Made by a program: the position numbers and the translations under genes. DNA of 64,000 nt, taken from Candidatus Gastranaerophilales bacterium (GTDB lineage: Bacteria; Cyanobacteriota; Vampirovibrionia; Gastranaerophilales; Gastranaerophilaceae). This document shows positions 7,984-15,351 of this stretch, piece by piece; within the stretch, counting starts at the first letter, position 1; the number at the start of each line of letters is the position of its first letter. The notes under the pieces are model-generated. The model did no database searches. It was not told the origin of the DNA and saw only the letters and a program-made list of their open reading frames with translations. Where the stretch lies: the NCBI GenBank assembly GCA_944325945.1, contig CALVBW010000014.1:36965-100964 (forward strand). The letters run 5' to 3'.

Positions 7984-9060
7984 TTAATCAACCGGATCAC
8001 CAATATTATAGTCTACTACGGTATTAAGCTTTCCGGTTCTGACTACACTATGCAAGTCACCTTCCCAGGCGGAATTATGTGAGTAGGTATTATCTTTGCG
8101 AACTTCAAGTTGAAAAATATCTCTGCCAACCTGATTTGGTTTGTTTTTGCCGTTTGTATCTATCAATATAGATGCACAATGTATTCTGTGTGATTGATAA
8201 GTTACAGGATTACCTTCTTCGTCTTTTACTACAACACCATTTTCGTATTTGGTATATGTATCTATTCTATCGCAGTTGTCATATTGTTTAACACCTATTA
8301 AAATCCCGTCCATAGTCAAAAATCTTGGCCAGGTGTACATACCAGCACCTGAATAAGTTTCGCCGTCAGAAGACATAGGTTTTGTCGTTTTGTATGTATA
8401 GTTCTTACAACTGCCGCTGGCAGTATTGACGCAAATTTCCTGAACTTTAAAATATTTAGCAAAAGCTCTCATGGATTCTTCGCTGGTGTTATTAGTATTA
8501 AACAAAACAGAAGTATCTCCGTAGCCATTTTCAGCCCGTGCAAGATCTATAGCGTTATTAACTTGAGCTAACGCCTTTTTAGCGCGTGTAACGAGTTCTT
8601 TTTCCTGATAATTACTAATCAATGTCGGGATTGTCATAGCGGCAACAACGCCGATTATGCCGAGGGTGATTAAGACTTCTGCCAGAGTAAACGCGACTTT
8701 TTTAGAAGATACTAAGTTACTAAGGCAGTAAGGCATTAAGAATTTACTGTGAGCTTCGATCACGTTTTTATTTTCCGAACTATAATTCTTCATATTAGAA
8801 TTATAATTTGTTTTATGTATTGTGTCAATTATTTTAGCAACTTGTAGGTCATGTTTACTAACCCGACTGTAAATTTTTCTGTCGGCTTGGTAAAGCCGAC
8901 CTACTATTAATTTGTCATCTTCGTTCACATATTTGTCATTCCGAACTAGTTTCGGAATCTCTTTATTATGAGATGCTGAAACTAGTTCAGCATGACCGGA
9001 GGTTAAGCTACTGCCCCCCCCCCTGCGTGAAAAGTAGTCGTGATGCGTGTTTGCGTCCAT
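7984..9060 (-). CDS. Prepilin-like protein with long repeat-derived, G-tract-containing leader (frame open, 10 G)
   Basis: Reading from ATG 9060 (GGAG Shine-Dalgarno at 9069-9066), the protein is 358 residues. The type IV prepilin signal is internal: F124-T-L-A-E128 followed by a hydrophobic helix (LITLGIIGVVAAMTIPTLI), then a globular domain with cysteines. Residues 1-120 come from a G10 tract (RRGGG), two palindromic elements and an 8-bp repeat array, not from a recognisable domain. A perfect promoter at 8828-8800 would drive a shorter 269-residue form from ATG 8793 (residue 90), in which the signal is at residue 35, a much more normal position. An upstream TTG at 9072 is in frame but less plausible than ATG 9060. 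The protein is probably a pseudopilin or surface pilin; its function is not known. Confidence 0.75.
   Translation of the reverse strand: MDANTHHDYFSRRGGGSSLTSGHAELVSASHNKEIPKLVRNDKYVNEDDKLIVGRLYQADRKIYSRVSKHDLQVAKIIDTIHKTNYNSNMKNYSSENKNVIEAHSKFLMPYCLSNLVSSKKVAFTLAEVLITLGIIGVVAAMTIPTLISNYQEKELVTRAKKALAQVNNAIDLARAENGYGDTSVLFNTNNTSEESMRAFAKYFKVQEICVNTASGSCKNYTYKTTKPMSSDGETYSGAGMYTWPRFLTMDGILIGVKQYDNCDRIDTYTKYENGVVVKDEEGNPVTYQSHRIHCASILIDTNGKNKPNQVGRDIFQLEVRKDNTYSHNSAWEGDLHSVVRTGKLNTVVDYNIGDPVD
8709..8740 (-). repeat. Four 8-bp repeats encoding the pre-signal peptide segment
   Basis: Four direct octamers on the plus strand (ATACTAAG, TTACTAAG, GCAGTAAG, GCATTAAG). Read on the minus strand they encode LMPYCLSNLV just before the prepilin signal. 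The same array is at 55525-55556, and in opposite orientation at 55319-55350 and 63977-64000. Confidence 0.8.
8800..8828 (-). promoter_or_regulatory. Perfect consensus sigma70 promoter inside the prepilin leader
   Basis: On the minus strand TTGACA (8828-8823), 17 bases, TATAAT (8805-8800). ATG 8793 lies 6 bases further on, in frame with the prepilin, with no Shine-Dalgarno, so a leaderless message for a short form is predicted. Confidence 0.7.
8844..8904. repeat. Palindromic element B, translated inside the prepilin ORF
   Basis: The outer arms GTAGGTC (8844-8850) and GACCTAC (8898-8904) enclose two further stems, the clearest being GTCGGCT and AGCCGAC around TTGGTAA. It adds about 20 codons to the ORF without a stop. 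Confidence 0.65.
8935..8996. repeat. Palindromic element A, translated inside the prepilin ORF
   Basis: The element runs from GTCATTCCGAACTAGTTTCG to CTGAAACTAGTTCAGCATGAC: two small hairpins inside an outer GTCAT/ATGAC stem. On the minus strand it encodes HAELVSASHNKEIPKLVRND. A related full copy is at 54029-54092 and a half copy at 55386-55417. This resembles palindromic elements known to insert in frame into genes of other bacteria. Confidence 0.75.
9014..9023 (-). repeat. Homopolymeric G10 tract (ON frame)
   Basis: Ten C on the plus strand are ten G on the coding strand, 13 codons after ATG 9060. With 10 G the ATG reads on into the prepilin. With 9 G translation would stop within a few codons (GCA GTA GCT TAA). 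See the matching 9-G tracts at 55257 and 63825. Confidence 0.85.
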
Positions 9061-9065
9061 TTTAA

Positions 9066-9117
9066 TCTCCAATAATTCTATATCTGTTATTATATCAATT
9101 TATTCAGGGTTAGTCAA
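9066..9117 (-). promoter_or_regulatory. Promoter and ribosome binding site of the G-tract leader
   Basis: On the minus strand TTGACT (9117-9112), 17 bases, TATAAT (9094-9089), then GGAG (9069-9066) 6 bases before ATG 9060. The -10 region TTGATATAATAA matches that of the 55181 and 63749 leaders. Confidence 0.65.
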
Positions 9118-9769
9118 TGCAGAGTTTTTGAAGCTTTTCTTTAAGTTCCTGAACTTCATATTTAAGCCTGTTAAGTTCGCATCTGACGGGGTCTGGAATT
9201 CTGTTGTGCATTAAAACACCGTTTTTGTCACGGATTTTGCGATGCACAATTCTTCCAGGGATACCTACGACCGTTGAATATTCCGGAACATCTTCCACAA
9301 CAACGGAACCTGCTCCGACTCTTACATAATCTCCGATGGAAATGTTGCCTAAAATTTTTGCGCCTGCGCCGACTATAACGTTATTTCCCAAACTCGGATG
9401 GCGCTTGCCGTGTTCTTTACCCGTGCCGCCAAGTGTTACCTGCTGGTAAATTAATACGTCATCGCCTATGGTGGTTGTTTCGCCGATTACAACACCTTCT
9501 CCGTGGTCTATAAAAAATCTTCTGCCGATTTTTGCTCCTGGATGGATTTCAATACCTGTTATAATTCTTGTGATATAAGAGATTATTCTCGGTATTAAAG
9601 GAATATGCCATTTGTATAATCTGTGTGCAAATCTGTAGGCAATAAGCGCATGAAGCCCCGGATAGCACAACAAAACTTCCAAAATATTTCTTGCTGCAGG
9701 GTCTTTGTCGTAAATTACCTGTATATCTTCTTTTACTTTTATTATTCCGCGTTTTAAGAGTTTGAACAT
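9110..9769 (-). CDS. cysE: Serine O-acetyltransferase
   Basis: The enzyme acetylates L-serine from acetyl-CoA, the first step of cysteine synthesis. The 219-residue protein has the CysE N-terminal helical region ([20 protein letters not shown], then [13 protein letters not shown]), followed by hexapeptide repeats of a left-handed beta-helix ([20 protein letters not shown] with the catalytic histidine in [12 protein letters not shown]) and the [15 protein letters not shown] loop. The chosen ATG 9769 lies just after the tyrS stop; an alternative in-frame ATG at 9790 overlaps tyrS. It is cotranscribed with tyrS. Confidence 0.88.
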   Translation of the reverse strand: MFKLLKRGIIKVKEDIQVIYDKDPAARNILEVLLCYPGLHALIAYRFAHRLYKWHIPLIPRIISYITRIITGIEIHPGAKIGRRFFIDHGEGVVIGETTTIGDDVLIYQQVTLGGTGKEHGKRHPSLGNNVIVGAGAKILGNISIGDYVRVGAGSVVVEDVPEYSTVVGIPGRIVHRKIRDKNGVLMHNRIPDPVRCELNRLKYEVQELKEKLQKLCID

Positions 9770-9770
9770 T

Positions 9771-10991
9771 TTATTTAACCAGTTTGGCAAATTTTCTTTT
9801 ACCTGCCTGCAATATTACACTTTCATCAAAGTTCAGGGTATAAGCCATATCGGTAATCTTTTCACCGTTAATTTTTACCCCGCCGCCTTGAATTAAGCGT
9901 TTTGCTTCACCTTTTGACTGTACAAAGTTAAGCTCAACCAACAAGTCCAAAATCCCTTTGCCGTTTTCTGTTTTAACTTCGGGGATGTCTTCCGGAATTC
10001 CTTTATTGGAAACCACATTTATAAATTCTGTCTGAGCATGGTCTGCGCCTTCTTTGCCGTGGTATTCTTCCGTAATCATATAGGCGAGTTTAAGTTTTAG
10101 ATCACGCGGGTTGACCTCAGGATTTTTCAGGCTTTCTTCAATATTTTTAAGCTCAGTATCGGAAACGTCTGTTAAAAGCGTAAAGTATTTAAGTATTAAT
10201 GTATCAGGAATACTCATTAATTTGCCGAACATATCTTTTGCACTGTCAGTCAGTGAAATACAATGTTCCGGATATGTTTTTGACATCTTAACCAGTCCGT
10301 CAGTACCTTCAATTAAAGGCAAAAGCATAACCATTTGTGGGTATTTTTTGCCGTAAGCTTCTTGAATCTGGCGTCCCAAAAGGGTATTGAATCTCTGGTC
10401 TGTTCCGCCGAGCTCAATATCCGCGTCAATTACAACGGAATCGTATGCCTGCATAAGCGGATAGAAAAATTCATGAACTGAAATCGGTCTGCCTTCCGCA
10501 TAACGTTTTGCAAAATCGTCGCGGGTCATCATCTGCGCAACCGTCATTTGGGCAGCGAGTTTCAAAAGATCCGTAAAACTCATTTTGTGGAGCCAGTCAG
10601 CATTATTTACAACTTCGGCTTTTTCAACGTCAACAACTTTTGACATCTGTTCAAAATAAGATTTGGCATTCTCTTCAACCTGTTCTTTTGTCAATGAAGG
10701 TCTTGTTTCGGATTTTCCTGAAGGGTCTCCGACCATTGCCGTTGCACCGCCAACGACTAAAACAACTTTGTGACCGAGTTTTTGAAACTCTCTTAATTTC
10801 CGCATTACAACGGTATGCCCGAGATGCAAATCAGGTCTTGTCGGATCCATACCGAGTTTTACCCTCAAAGGTGTATTTGTATCTTTTGCATGCTGTAATT
10901 TTACAGCTAATTCTTCAATTCCGCCGGGTAAAATCTCTGCCCCGCGTGATAATTTTTTTGCCTGTTCTATAAATTCTTCTCTTATTTCCAT
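9771..10991 (-). CDS. tyrS: Tyrosyl-tRNA synthetase
   Basis: The 406-residue class I synthetase attaches tyrosine to tRNA-Tyr. The HIGH motif is present as HLGHT in the segment [13 protein letters not shown] near residue 55. KMSKS is present as KMSKT in [13 protein letters not shown] near residue 238, and an S4 RNA-binding domain ends the protein ([20 protein letters not shown]). This is the TyrRS branch with a short linker and a C-terminal S4 domain. A Shine-Dalgarno (GAGGG) precedes the ATG. cysE follows directly. Confidence 0.93.
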   Translation of the reverse strand: MEIREEFIEQAKKLSRGAEILPGGIEELAVKLQHAKDTNTPLRVKLGMDPTRPDLHLGHTVVMRKLREFQKLGHKVVLVVGGATAMVGDPSGKSETRPSLTKEQVEENAKSYFEQMSKVVDVEKAEVVNNADWLHKMSFTDLLKLAAQMTVAQMMTRDDFAKRYAEGRPISVHEFFYPLMQAYDSVVIDADIELGGTDQRFNTLLGRQIQEAYGKKYPQMVMLLPLIEGTDGLVKMSKTYPEHCISLTDSAKDMFGKLMSIPDTLILKYFTLLTDVSDTELKNIEESLKNPEVNPRDLKLKLAYMITEEYHGKEGADHAQTEFINVVSNKGIPEDIPEVKTENGKGILDLLVELNFVQSKGEAKRLIQGGGVKINGEKITDMAYTLNFDESVILQAGKRKFAKLVK

Positions 10992-11031
10992 AATTTTCCC
11001 TCTTGTTTAATTATAACAAAAAAATCGAAAA

Positions 11032-11886
11032 TTATGCCTGACTTTTTTCATAAGAACCTAAAAATCTGTAAAATATTGTTCTGGATTTGATTGAATTTAA
11101 GACGTCGGCTATATTTCTTTCTTTTATATGACCGTTAAAATTCACTACAAAAATGTATTCTTCCATGTCATCTTTTGAAGGCTGAGAAGAAATGTAGGTT
11201 AAATTTATGTCATTTTCCAAAAATATTTTCAAAACTTCCAGTAATGCACCGGGGGTATTGTTGGTTGCAAAAGCTATTGTGGTTTTGTCATTTCCGGTAA
11301 CAGGTGTATCATAGTTTCCTATTAAAATATATCTTGTCCGGTTTGTTTTATCGTCATTTATGTTTTCTTTTAAGATATTCAGCCTGTAGGTTTCGGCGGT
11401 TTTCCGGTTTCCTATGGAGCCGTATGTAAGGTTGTAGTTCGCAAGATTTCTTGCGCATTCAGACATTGTGGTGTTTTCAATAATATTCAAATGCAGCGGA
11501 AGCTCGTGTTTTATGAACTCCTGACATTTGCCGAGAAGATAAGGCGTTCCGATTATTCCGGTTATGCTGTAAAATTCTGTTGTTCTTGACAAAAGGCAGT
11601 ATTCAATAGGCAAAACAACTTCGGATAGAATTTTTATATTTGAGTTTTTTGTCATCATAAGACTGTCAAGTGATGCTCTGAGCGTACCGTCTATTGAGTT
11701 TTCGGCAGGGATAACCCCGAGTGTAAACGGATTTTTGTCCACAAATTCAACTACATCCGGAATAGTTTTTAACGGAGTTGAAAATGTATTTATATTGTAT
11801 TTTTGGCAGAAAACGTCACGCGCCATCTCTGAAAATGATGCTTCCGGACCAAGGTATGCAATATTTAATACGTTTTTAAATTCCAT
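11032..11886 (-). CDS. pheA: Prephenate dehydratase
   Basis: This 284-residue monofunctional enzyme converts prephenate to phenylpyruvate for phenylalanine synthesis. It starts with the typical IAYLGPEASFSEMA and has LGVIPAENSIDGTLRASLD in the catalytic domain; the usual TRF catalytic motif reads TRY (KTNRTRYILIG). An ACT regulatory domain follows (TIAFATNNTPGALLEVLKIF). ATG 11886 with a GGAG Shine-Dalgarno is preferred over an upstream frame extension of 74 codons that would run into the divergent mutase gene and lacks family similarity. Confidence 0.88.
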   Translation of the reverse strand: MEFKNVLNIAYLGPEASFSEMARDVFCQKYNINTFSTPLKTIPDVVEFVDKNPFTLGVIPAENSIDGTLRASLDSLMMTKNSNIKILSEVVLPIEYCLLSRTTEFYSITGIIGTPYLLGKCQEFIKHELPLHLNIIENTTMSECARNLANYNLTYGSIGNRKTAETYRLNILKENINDDKTNRTRYILIGNYDTPVTGNDKTTIAFATNNTPGALLEVLKIFLENDINLTYISSQPSKDDMEEYIFVVNFNGHIKERNIADVLNSIKSRTIFYRFLGSYEKSQA

Positions 11887-11947
11887 ATTTACTAAACTCC
11901 GTATTTCAGTTAAAATTATAACATAATAAAGAAAAAGGGCAAGACAA

Positions 11948-13312
11948 ATGGCTAATATTAAATTTGGAACAGACGGCTGGAGAGCTGTTGTGGGAAAAGA
12001 TTTTACCGCAGGAAATGTGGAAATTGTTACAAAAGCGATTGCAAAGTATGTTTTTGAAAATTTCGGGATATATAAAAAAATTCTTGTCGGGTATGATCCG
12101 AGAAACATGGCAAAAGAATTTGCAAAACAATGCGCGGATAGTCTTGCCGGATTTGGCTTTAGAGTTTTATTAAGTAATAAAGTTATTCCGACGCCGGTTC
12201 TTGCTTATAATGCCAGAATTAAAGACGCATGTGCGGTTATGTTTACGGCATCACATAACCCGCCCGAGTATTTGGGAATAAAATTTATTCCCGATTATGC
12301 CGGTCCTGCGACAAGTGATATTACTGATGAAATTGTGGCAAATCTTGAGGCGGAATTTGAGCCGAAAATAAAAGGAAGCGTTAAAGAGGTTGATTTTGCG
12401 CCGAAATATTTTGAGCATATAAAATCATTAATAAATTTTGATAAAATCCGCGAACTTAATAAAAATATTATTTTTGACGGGTTGTATTCTGCGACGATAG
12501 GGTATTTCGACAAAATACTTTCAAATGAAGATATAAAATTTGACGCAATAAATATGCGTCATGATCCTCAATTTGGTGGCGGAATGCCTGAACCGAAACC
12601 TCAATATATGCAGGATTTAATAGAAATGGTTAAAAAAACGCCTAATGCTGTCGGGTTTGCAAATGACGGTGACGGCGACAGATTCGGGGTTATTAATGAA
12701 AACGGCGAATATGTTACGCCCAATGAGATTATTGCGATATTGCTTTTACATTTGAAAAAACATAAAAATATGGAAGGCAGTCTTGTAAAAACAGTCGGTG
12801 CAAGCCTTATGCTGGACAAAATTGCCGAAAAATGCGGGGTGGAAGTTATTGAAACTGCTGTCGGGTTCAAACATGTAGGCGATGCCATGCGAAAATTCAA
12901 CCCGATTATTGGCGGGGAAGAATCAGGCGGTTTGAGTATCAGAGGGCATATTCCCGAAAAAGACGGAATTCTTGCTAATCTTCTTGTGTTAGAAGCAATG
13001 GCTTATGAAAATAAAACTCTTATTGAATTGCAAGAGGAAATACAGCAGCTTGCCGGATGTAAATTCTATAATGACAGGGTTGATTTGAAGCTTGAAACCC
13101 GTGAAGAAATCGAAAAAGTTCTTGATAAATTCAAAACAACCGATGAATTTGCAGGCATGAAAGTTTTGCGAAAAGATTTTAAAGACGGAGTTAAGCTCTA
13201 TCTTGACGATAACGCAAGCTGGGTGCTTGTCCGTCCGAGCGGAACAGAACCGTTATTGAGAATTTATTTTGAAAGCGACAGTTTGGATAAAATTGAAAAG
13301 TTTAAAAAGTAA
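11948..13312 (+). CDS. Phosphohexomutase (phosphoglucomutase/phosphomannomutase family)
   Basis: The 454-residue alpha-D-phosphohexomutase has all four domains. It starts KFGTDGWRAVVG, has the phosphoserine loop MFTASHNPPEYLGIKF near residue 100, the metal-binding loop NDGDGDRFGVINENGE near residue 238, the sugar-binding GGEESGGLSI near residue 325 and a C-terminal phosphate-binding RPSGTEPLLRIYF. It interconverts hexose 6- and 1-phosphates. It could supply glucose-1-P or mannose-1-P to the polysaccharide genes here (RfbA, ManC); which sugar is not decidable from sequence. Confidence 0.85.
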   Translation: MANIKFGTDGWRAVVGKDFTAGNVEIVTKAIAKYVFENFGIYKKILVGYDPRNMAKEFAKQCADSLAGFGFRVLLSNKVIPTPVLAYNARIKDACAVMFTASHNPPEYLGIKFIPDYAGPATSDITDEIVANLEAEFEPKIKGSVKEVDFAPKYFEHIKSLINFDKIRELNKNIIFDGLYSATIGYFDKILSNEDIKFDAINMRHDPQFGGGMPEPKPQYMQDLIEMVKKTPNAVGFANDGDGDRFGVINENGEYVTPNEIIAILLLHLKKHKNMEGSLVKTVGASLMLDKIAEKCGVEVIETAVGFKHVGDAMRKFNPIIGGEESGGLSIRGHIPEKDGILANLLVLEAMAYENKTLIELQEEIQQLAGCKFYNDRVDLKLETREEIEKVLDKFKTTDEFAGMKVLRKDFKDGVKLYLDDNASWVLVRPSGTEPLLRIYFESDSLDKIEKFKK

Positions 13313-13345
13313 TTTTTTTCAACAAACTGGATATCGTTTTCAAAA

Positions 13346-14395
13346 TTAAACTTTGGTAGTTAAAATTTCATCAACTTTATGTTTTATTTGTTCCGCAAAT
13401 CCGAAAATATCATTAACAGAATTAATCGGTTGTTTATTCTCTTTTGTGCCCACAAGAAAAGCAATATATTTTTGTGAACGATTAAAATATAATCGGCAAA
13501 CGGTTTTTCTGATATTGTCATCAAGCAATACATTAAAATAGCTTGCATTATCTCTGTATGTAACTCTTGAAATGTCAATTATATCGTTCAAGATGCTTTT
13601 TACAATGGCATATCCCTCAAGTTCTTCAAGAGTTGTTACAACTTCATTTTTGCTTGATTTTTCTTCTTGTTTTGCCGTCAAACTAAAATCAAGCGATGTT
13701 TTCATAACTTTTGACATAAAAAGGTTGAATGCTTCAACGGTTGTGCTTTTGTGTTTTTCGATAACTTTATCTGTTATTCTGCCGTCACATACCCCTGATT
13801 TGCTGATTAAATACCGTACAAAATCATCAGACGGAGTACGGTATTCATTTTCAATTACTTCTTCAAATTGTTTGATATACTTCAAATCTCCTGCATTTGA
13901 ATAGGCTTTTTCAAGATCAAAGTTTTCTTTGCAAAATTCTGAAAGGGTTTCAAGTTGATTTTCTTTATATTCAAGTAAATTAAAAGTAAAGTATGGATCT
14001 TTATCAAGAATATTTGTTTCTTCAATATCAGAAAAGAATTTGTAAACAATGCCATTTGTGAGAATAATAAATTTTGCTTTACTTGCAGTAAAATATTTGA
14101 AAAGCTGACCGGCGTGTTTTTTGATATCGAGTTTGTCATTTTCAACCTTTTTACATTCGATTAAAATAATTGGTTTACCGTCTTTCATTATCGCATAATC
14201 AACTTTTTCATCTTTCTTGAGTCTGCTGTCGGCGACAAATTCAGGAACAACTTCAAGCGGGTTAAAAACGTCATAACCGAGTGTGTTTAAAAACGGCATT
14301 ACAAGAGCATTTTTTGTCGCTTCTTCCGTTTGCACATTATCTTTTAAATTTAAAACACGTTCTTTTAACTGTTCAATCTTTTCTGAAAATTCCAT
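13346..14395 (-). CDS. Orphan protein with type I restriction HsdR-N-like nuclease domain
   Basis: In the 349-residue protein, residues about 20-150 match the HsdR N-terminal (HSDR_N_2) nuclease fold: NTLGYDVFNPLEVVPEF, KKDEKVDYAIMKDGKPIILI and ECKKV give the D...ExK PD-(D/E)XK core. The rest is a helical and mixed domain with no helicase motifs, so this is not a full restriction subunit, and no HsdM or HsdS is nearby. Such solitary proteins are widespread and their role is unclear. A small membrane protein gene lies just upstream on the same strand. Confidence 0.75.
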   Translation of the reverse strand: MEFSEKIEQLKERVLNLKDNVQTEEATKNALVMPFLNTLGYDVFNPLEVVPEFVADSRLKKDEKVDYAIMKDGKPIILIECKKVENDKLDIKKHAGQLFKYFTASKAKFIILTNGIVYKFFSDIEETNILDKDPYFTFNLLEYKENQLETLSEFCKENFDLEKAYSNAGDLKYIKQFEEVIENEYRTPSDDFVRYLISKSGVCDGRITDKVIEKHKSTTVEAFNLFMSKVMKTSLDFSLTAKQEEKSSKNEVVTTLEELEGYAIVKSILNDIIDISRVTYRDNASYFNVLLDDNIRKTVCRLYFNRSQKYIAFLVGTKENKQPINSVNDIFGFAEQIKHKVDEILTTKV

Positions 14396-14407
14396 TTTTA
14401 ACCCTTT

Positions 14408-14575
14408 CTAAAAAATATTCCATAAAATTATAAATAAAATAATGCAGATAACTAATAAGCAGCCACAACCACCTAAAAAATTTTTACCGAGCTTTTGTTC
14501 GATAAAACTATATCCGCATTCCGGACAGATATTAGCATTATCCGCTAATTCTTTTTTACAATTAGGACATTCCAT
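14408..14575 (-). CDS. Small zinc-ribbon membrane protein (55 aa)
   Basis: The protein begins MECPNCKKELADNANICPECG, a CxxC...CxxC zinc ribbon, continues YSFIEQKLGKNFLGGCGC and ends with one hydrophobic membrane helix (LLVICIILFIILWNIF). An AAGGGG Shine-Dalgarno lies 6 bases before ATG 14575, and the stop is 12 bases before the start of the HsdR-N-like gene, so the two form an operon. No function can be assigned. Confidence 0.75.
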   Translation of the reverse strand: MECPNCKKELADNANICPECGYSFIEQKLGKNFLGGCGCLLVICIILFIILWNIF

Positions 14576-14693
14576 GACTTACCCCTTTTGTGTAATTTAT
14601 ATCATGGGTTAATATAAAAGTCAATTAGACCATAATGATTAAAAATGCCATGTTATTAAATAGCATTCTCTTAATCAAGTTTAAAATTAAGTT

Positions 14694-15209
14694 TTATCCG
14701 TAAATCATTTTGTCAAACAGTTTTTTCATCCAGGAGCGGTTTGCACGGAGCTGTTCGTTTTCTGCCTCAAGCCGTTTGATTTCCACACCGACAGTGCTGT
14801 ATACTTCTTTCATTATGTCGGCGCTTCTGTCTTCTTCCGTTGCATATTGCGCTCTGATTTTTTCCAATTCGCCGTGGTCTAAAAATTTCCCGCCGCAGGC
14901 ATAGCATTCGTCTATTTTAATTTCTTTTTTGACGCTTGCGTAATTTTTTACCATTCTGGCGCCGCAAACGGGACAGGTTCTTGGAAGATTTTCGTTCACC
15001 GGCTGAAAGGTTTTACCTTCAGCTGCTTTTACTATTTCTTCTATATTTTCATCCTGTTCGTCAAAGTATTTGAATTCTCTTGTGTCAAAATATATTCCGC
15101 CGCATCCGTCCAAACAGATGTCAACATTTACACCTTCTGACGGCACAAAAACTTTTGTCATTTCTTTCTGACATGCAGGACATTTTAATGTTTTGAAGTT
15201 ATCTGACAT
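14694..15209 (-). CDS. Double zinc-ribbon (TFIIB-type) protein
   Basis: The 171-residue protein contains two zf-TFIIB-type ribbons. The first has CPACQKEM and CLDGCGGIYFDTREF; the second has CPVCGARM and CYACGGKFLDHGELEKI. A charged C-terminal helix follows (EIKRLEAENEQLRANRSW), likely a coiled coil. Proteins of this type are common and uncharacterised; the zinc-ribbon pair suggests nucleic-acid or protein binding. The gene is divergent from the signalling operon at 15352, with 142 bases between the starts. Confidence 0.78.
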   Translation of the reverse strand: MSDNFKTLKCPACQKEMTKVFVPSEGVNVDICLDGCGGIYFDTREFKYFDEQDENIEEIVKAAEGKTFQPVNENLPRTCPVCGARMVKNYASVKKEIKIDECYACGGKFLDHGELEKIRAQYATEEDRSADIMKEVYSTVGVEIKRLEAENEQLRANRSWMKKLFDKMIYG

Positions 15210-15302
15210 ATTTTCTCCTTATATTTACCCTTCAAGATTATCATATTTTGCGGAATTTTCCTCATATAATTAAATTATTTTTTTGAAAAAATGTAACTAT
15301 TT

Positions 15303-15344
15303 TTGAAAAATTTATGGAAATATTGTACAATGATTAAAGAGAGG
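15303..15344 (+). promoter_or_regulatory. Promoter and Shine-Dalgarno of the signalling operon
   Basis: TTGAAA (15303-15308), 17 bases, TACAAT (15326-15331), then AGAGAGG (15338-15344) ahead of ATG 15352. Transcription would start near 15338, giving a very short 5' UTR. Confidence 0.6.
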
Positions 15345-15351
15345 TTATTAG

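Noticed and set aside
9014..9023. The G/C homopolymers as pure sequencing errors
   Set aside because: Length errors are possible, but three loci share the same leader design with the tract at the same place and open +1 frames, which errors would not create.
11887..12108. 74-codon N-terminal extension of pheA
   Set aside because: It runs antisense through the mutase gene's 5' end and lacks dehydratase similarity; ATG 11886 has GGAG and matches the family start.
13346..14395. Type I restriction-modification system
   Set aside because: Only the N-terminal nuclease-like domain is present, without helicase motifs, HsdM or HsdS.
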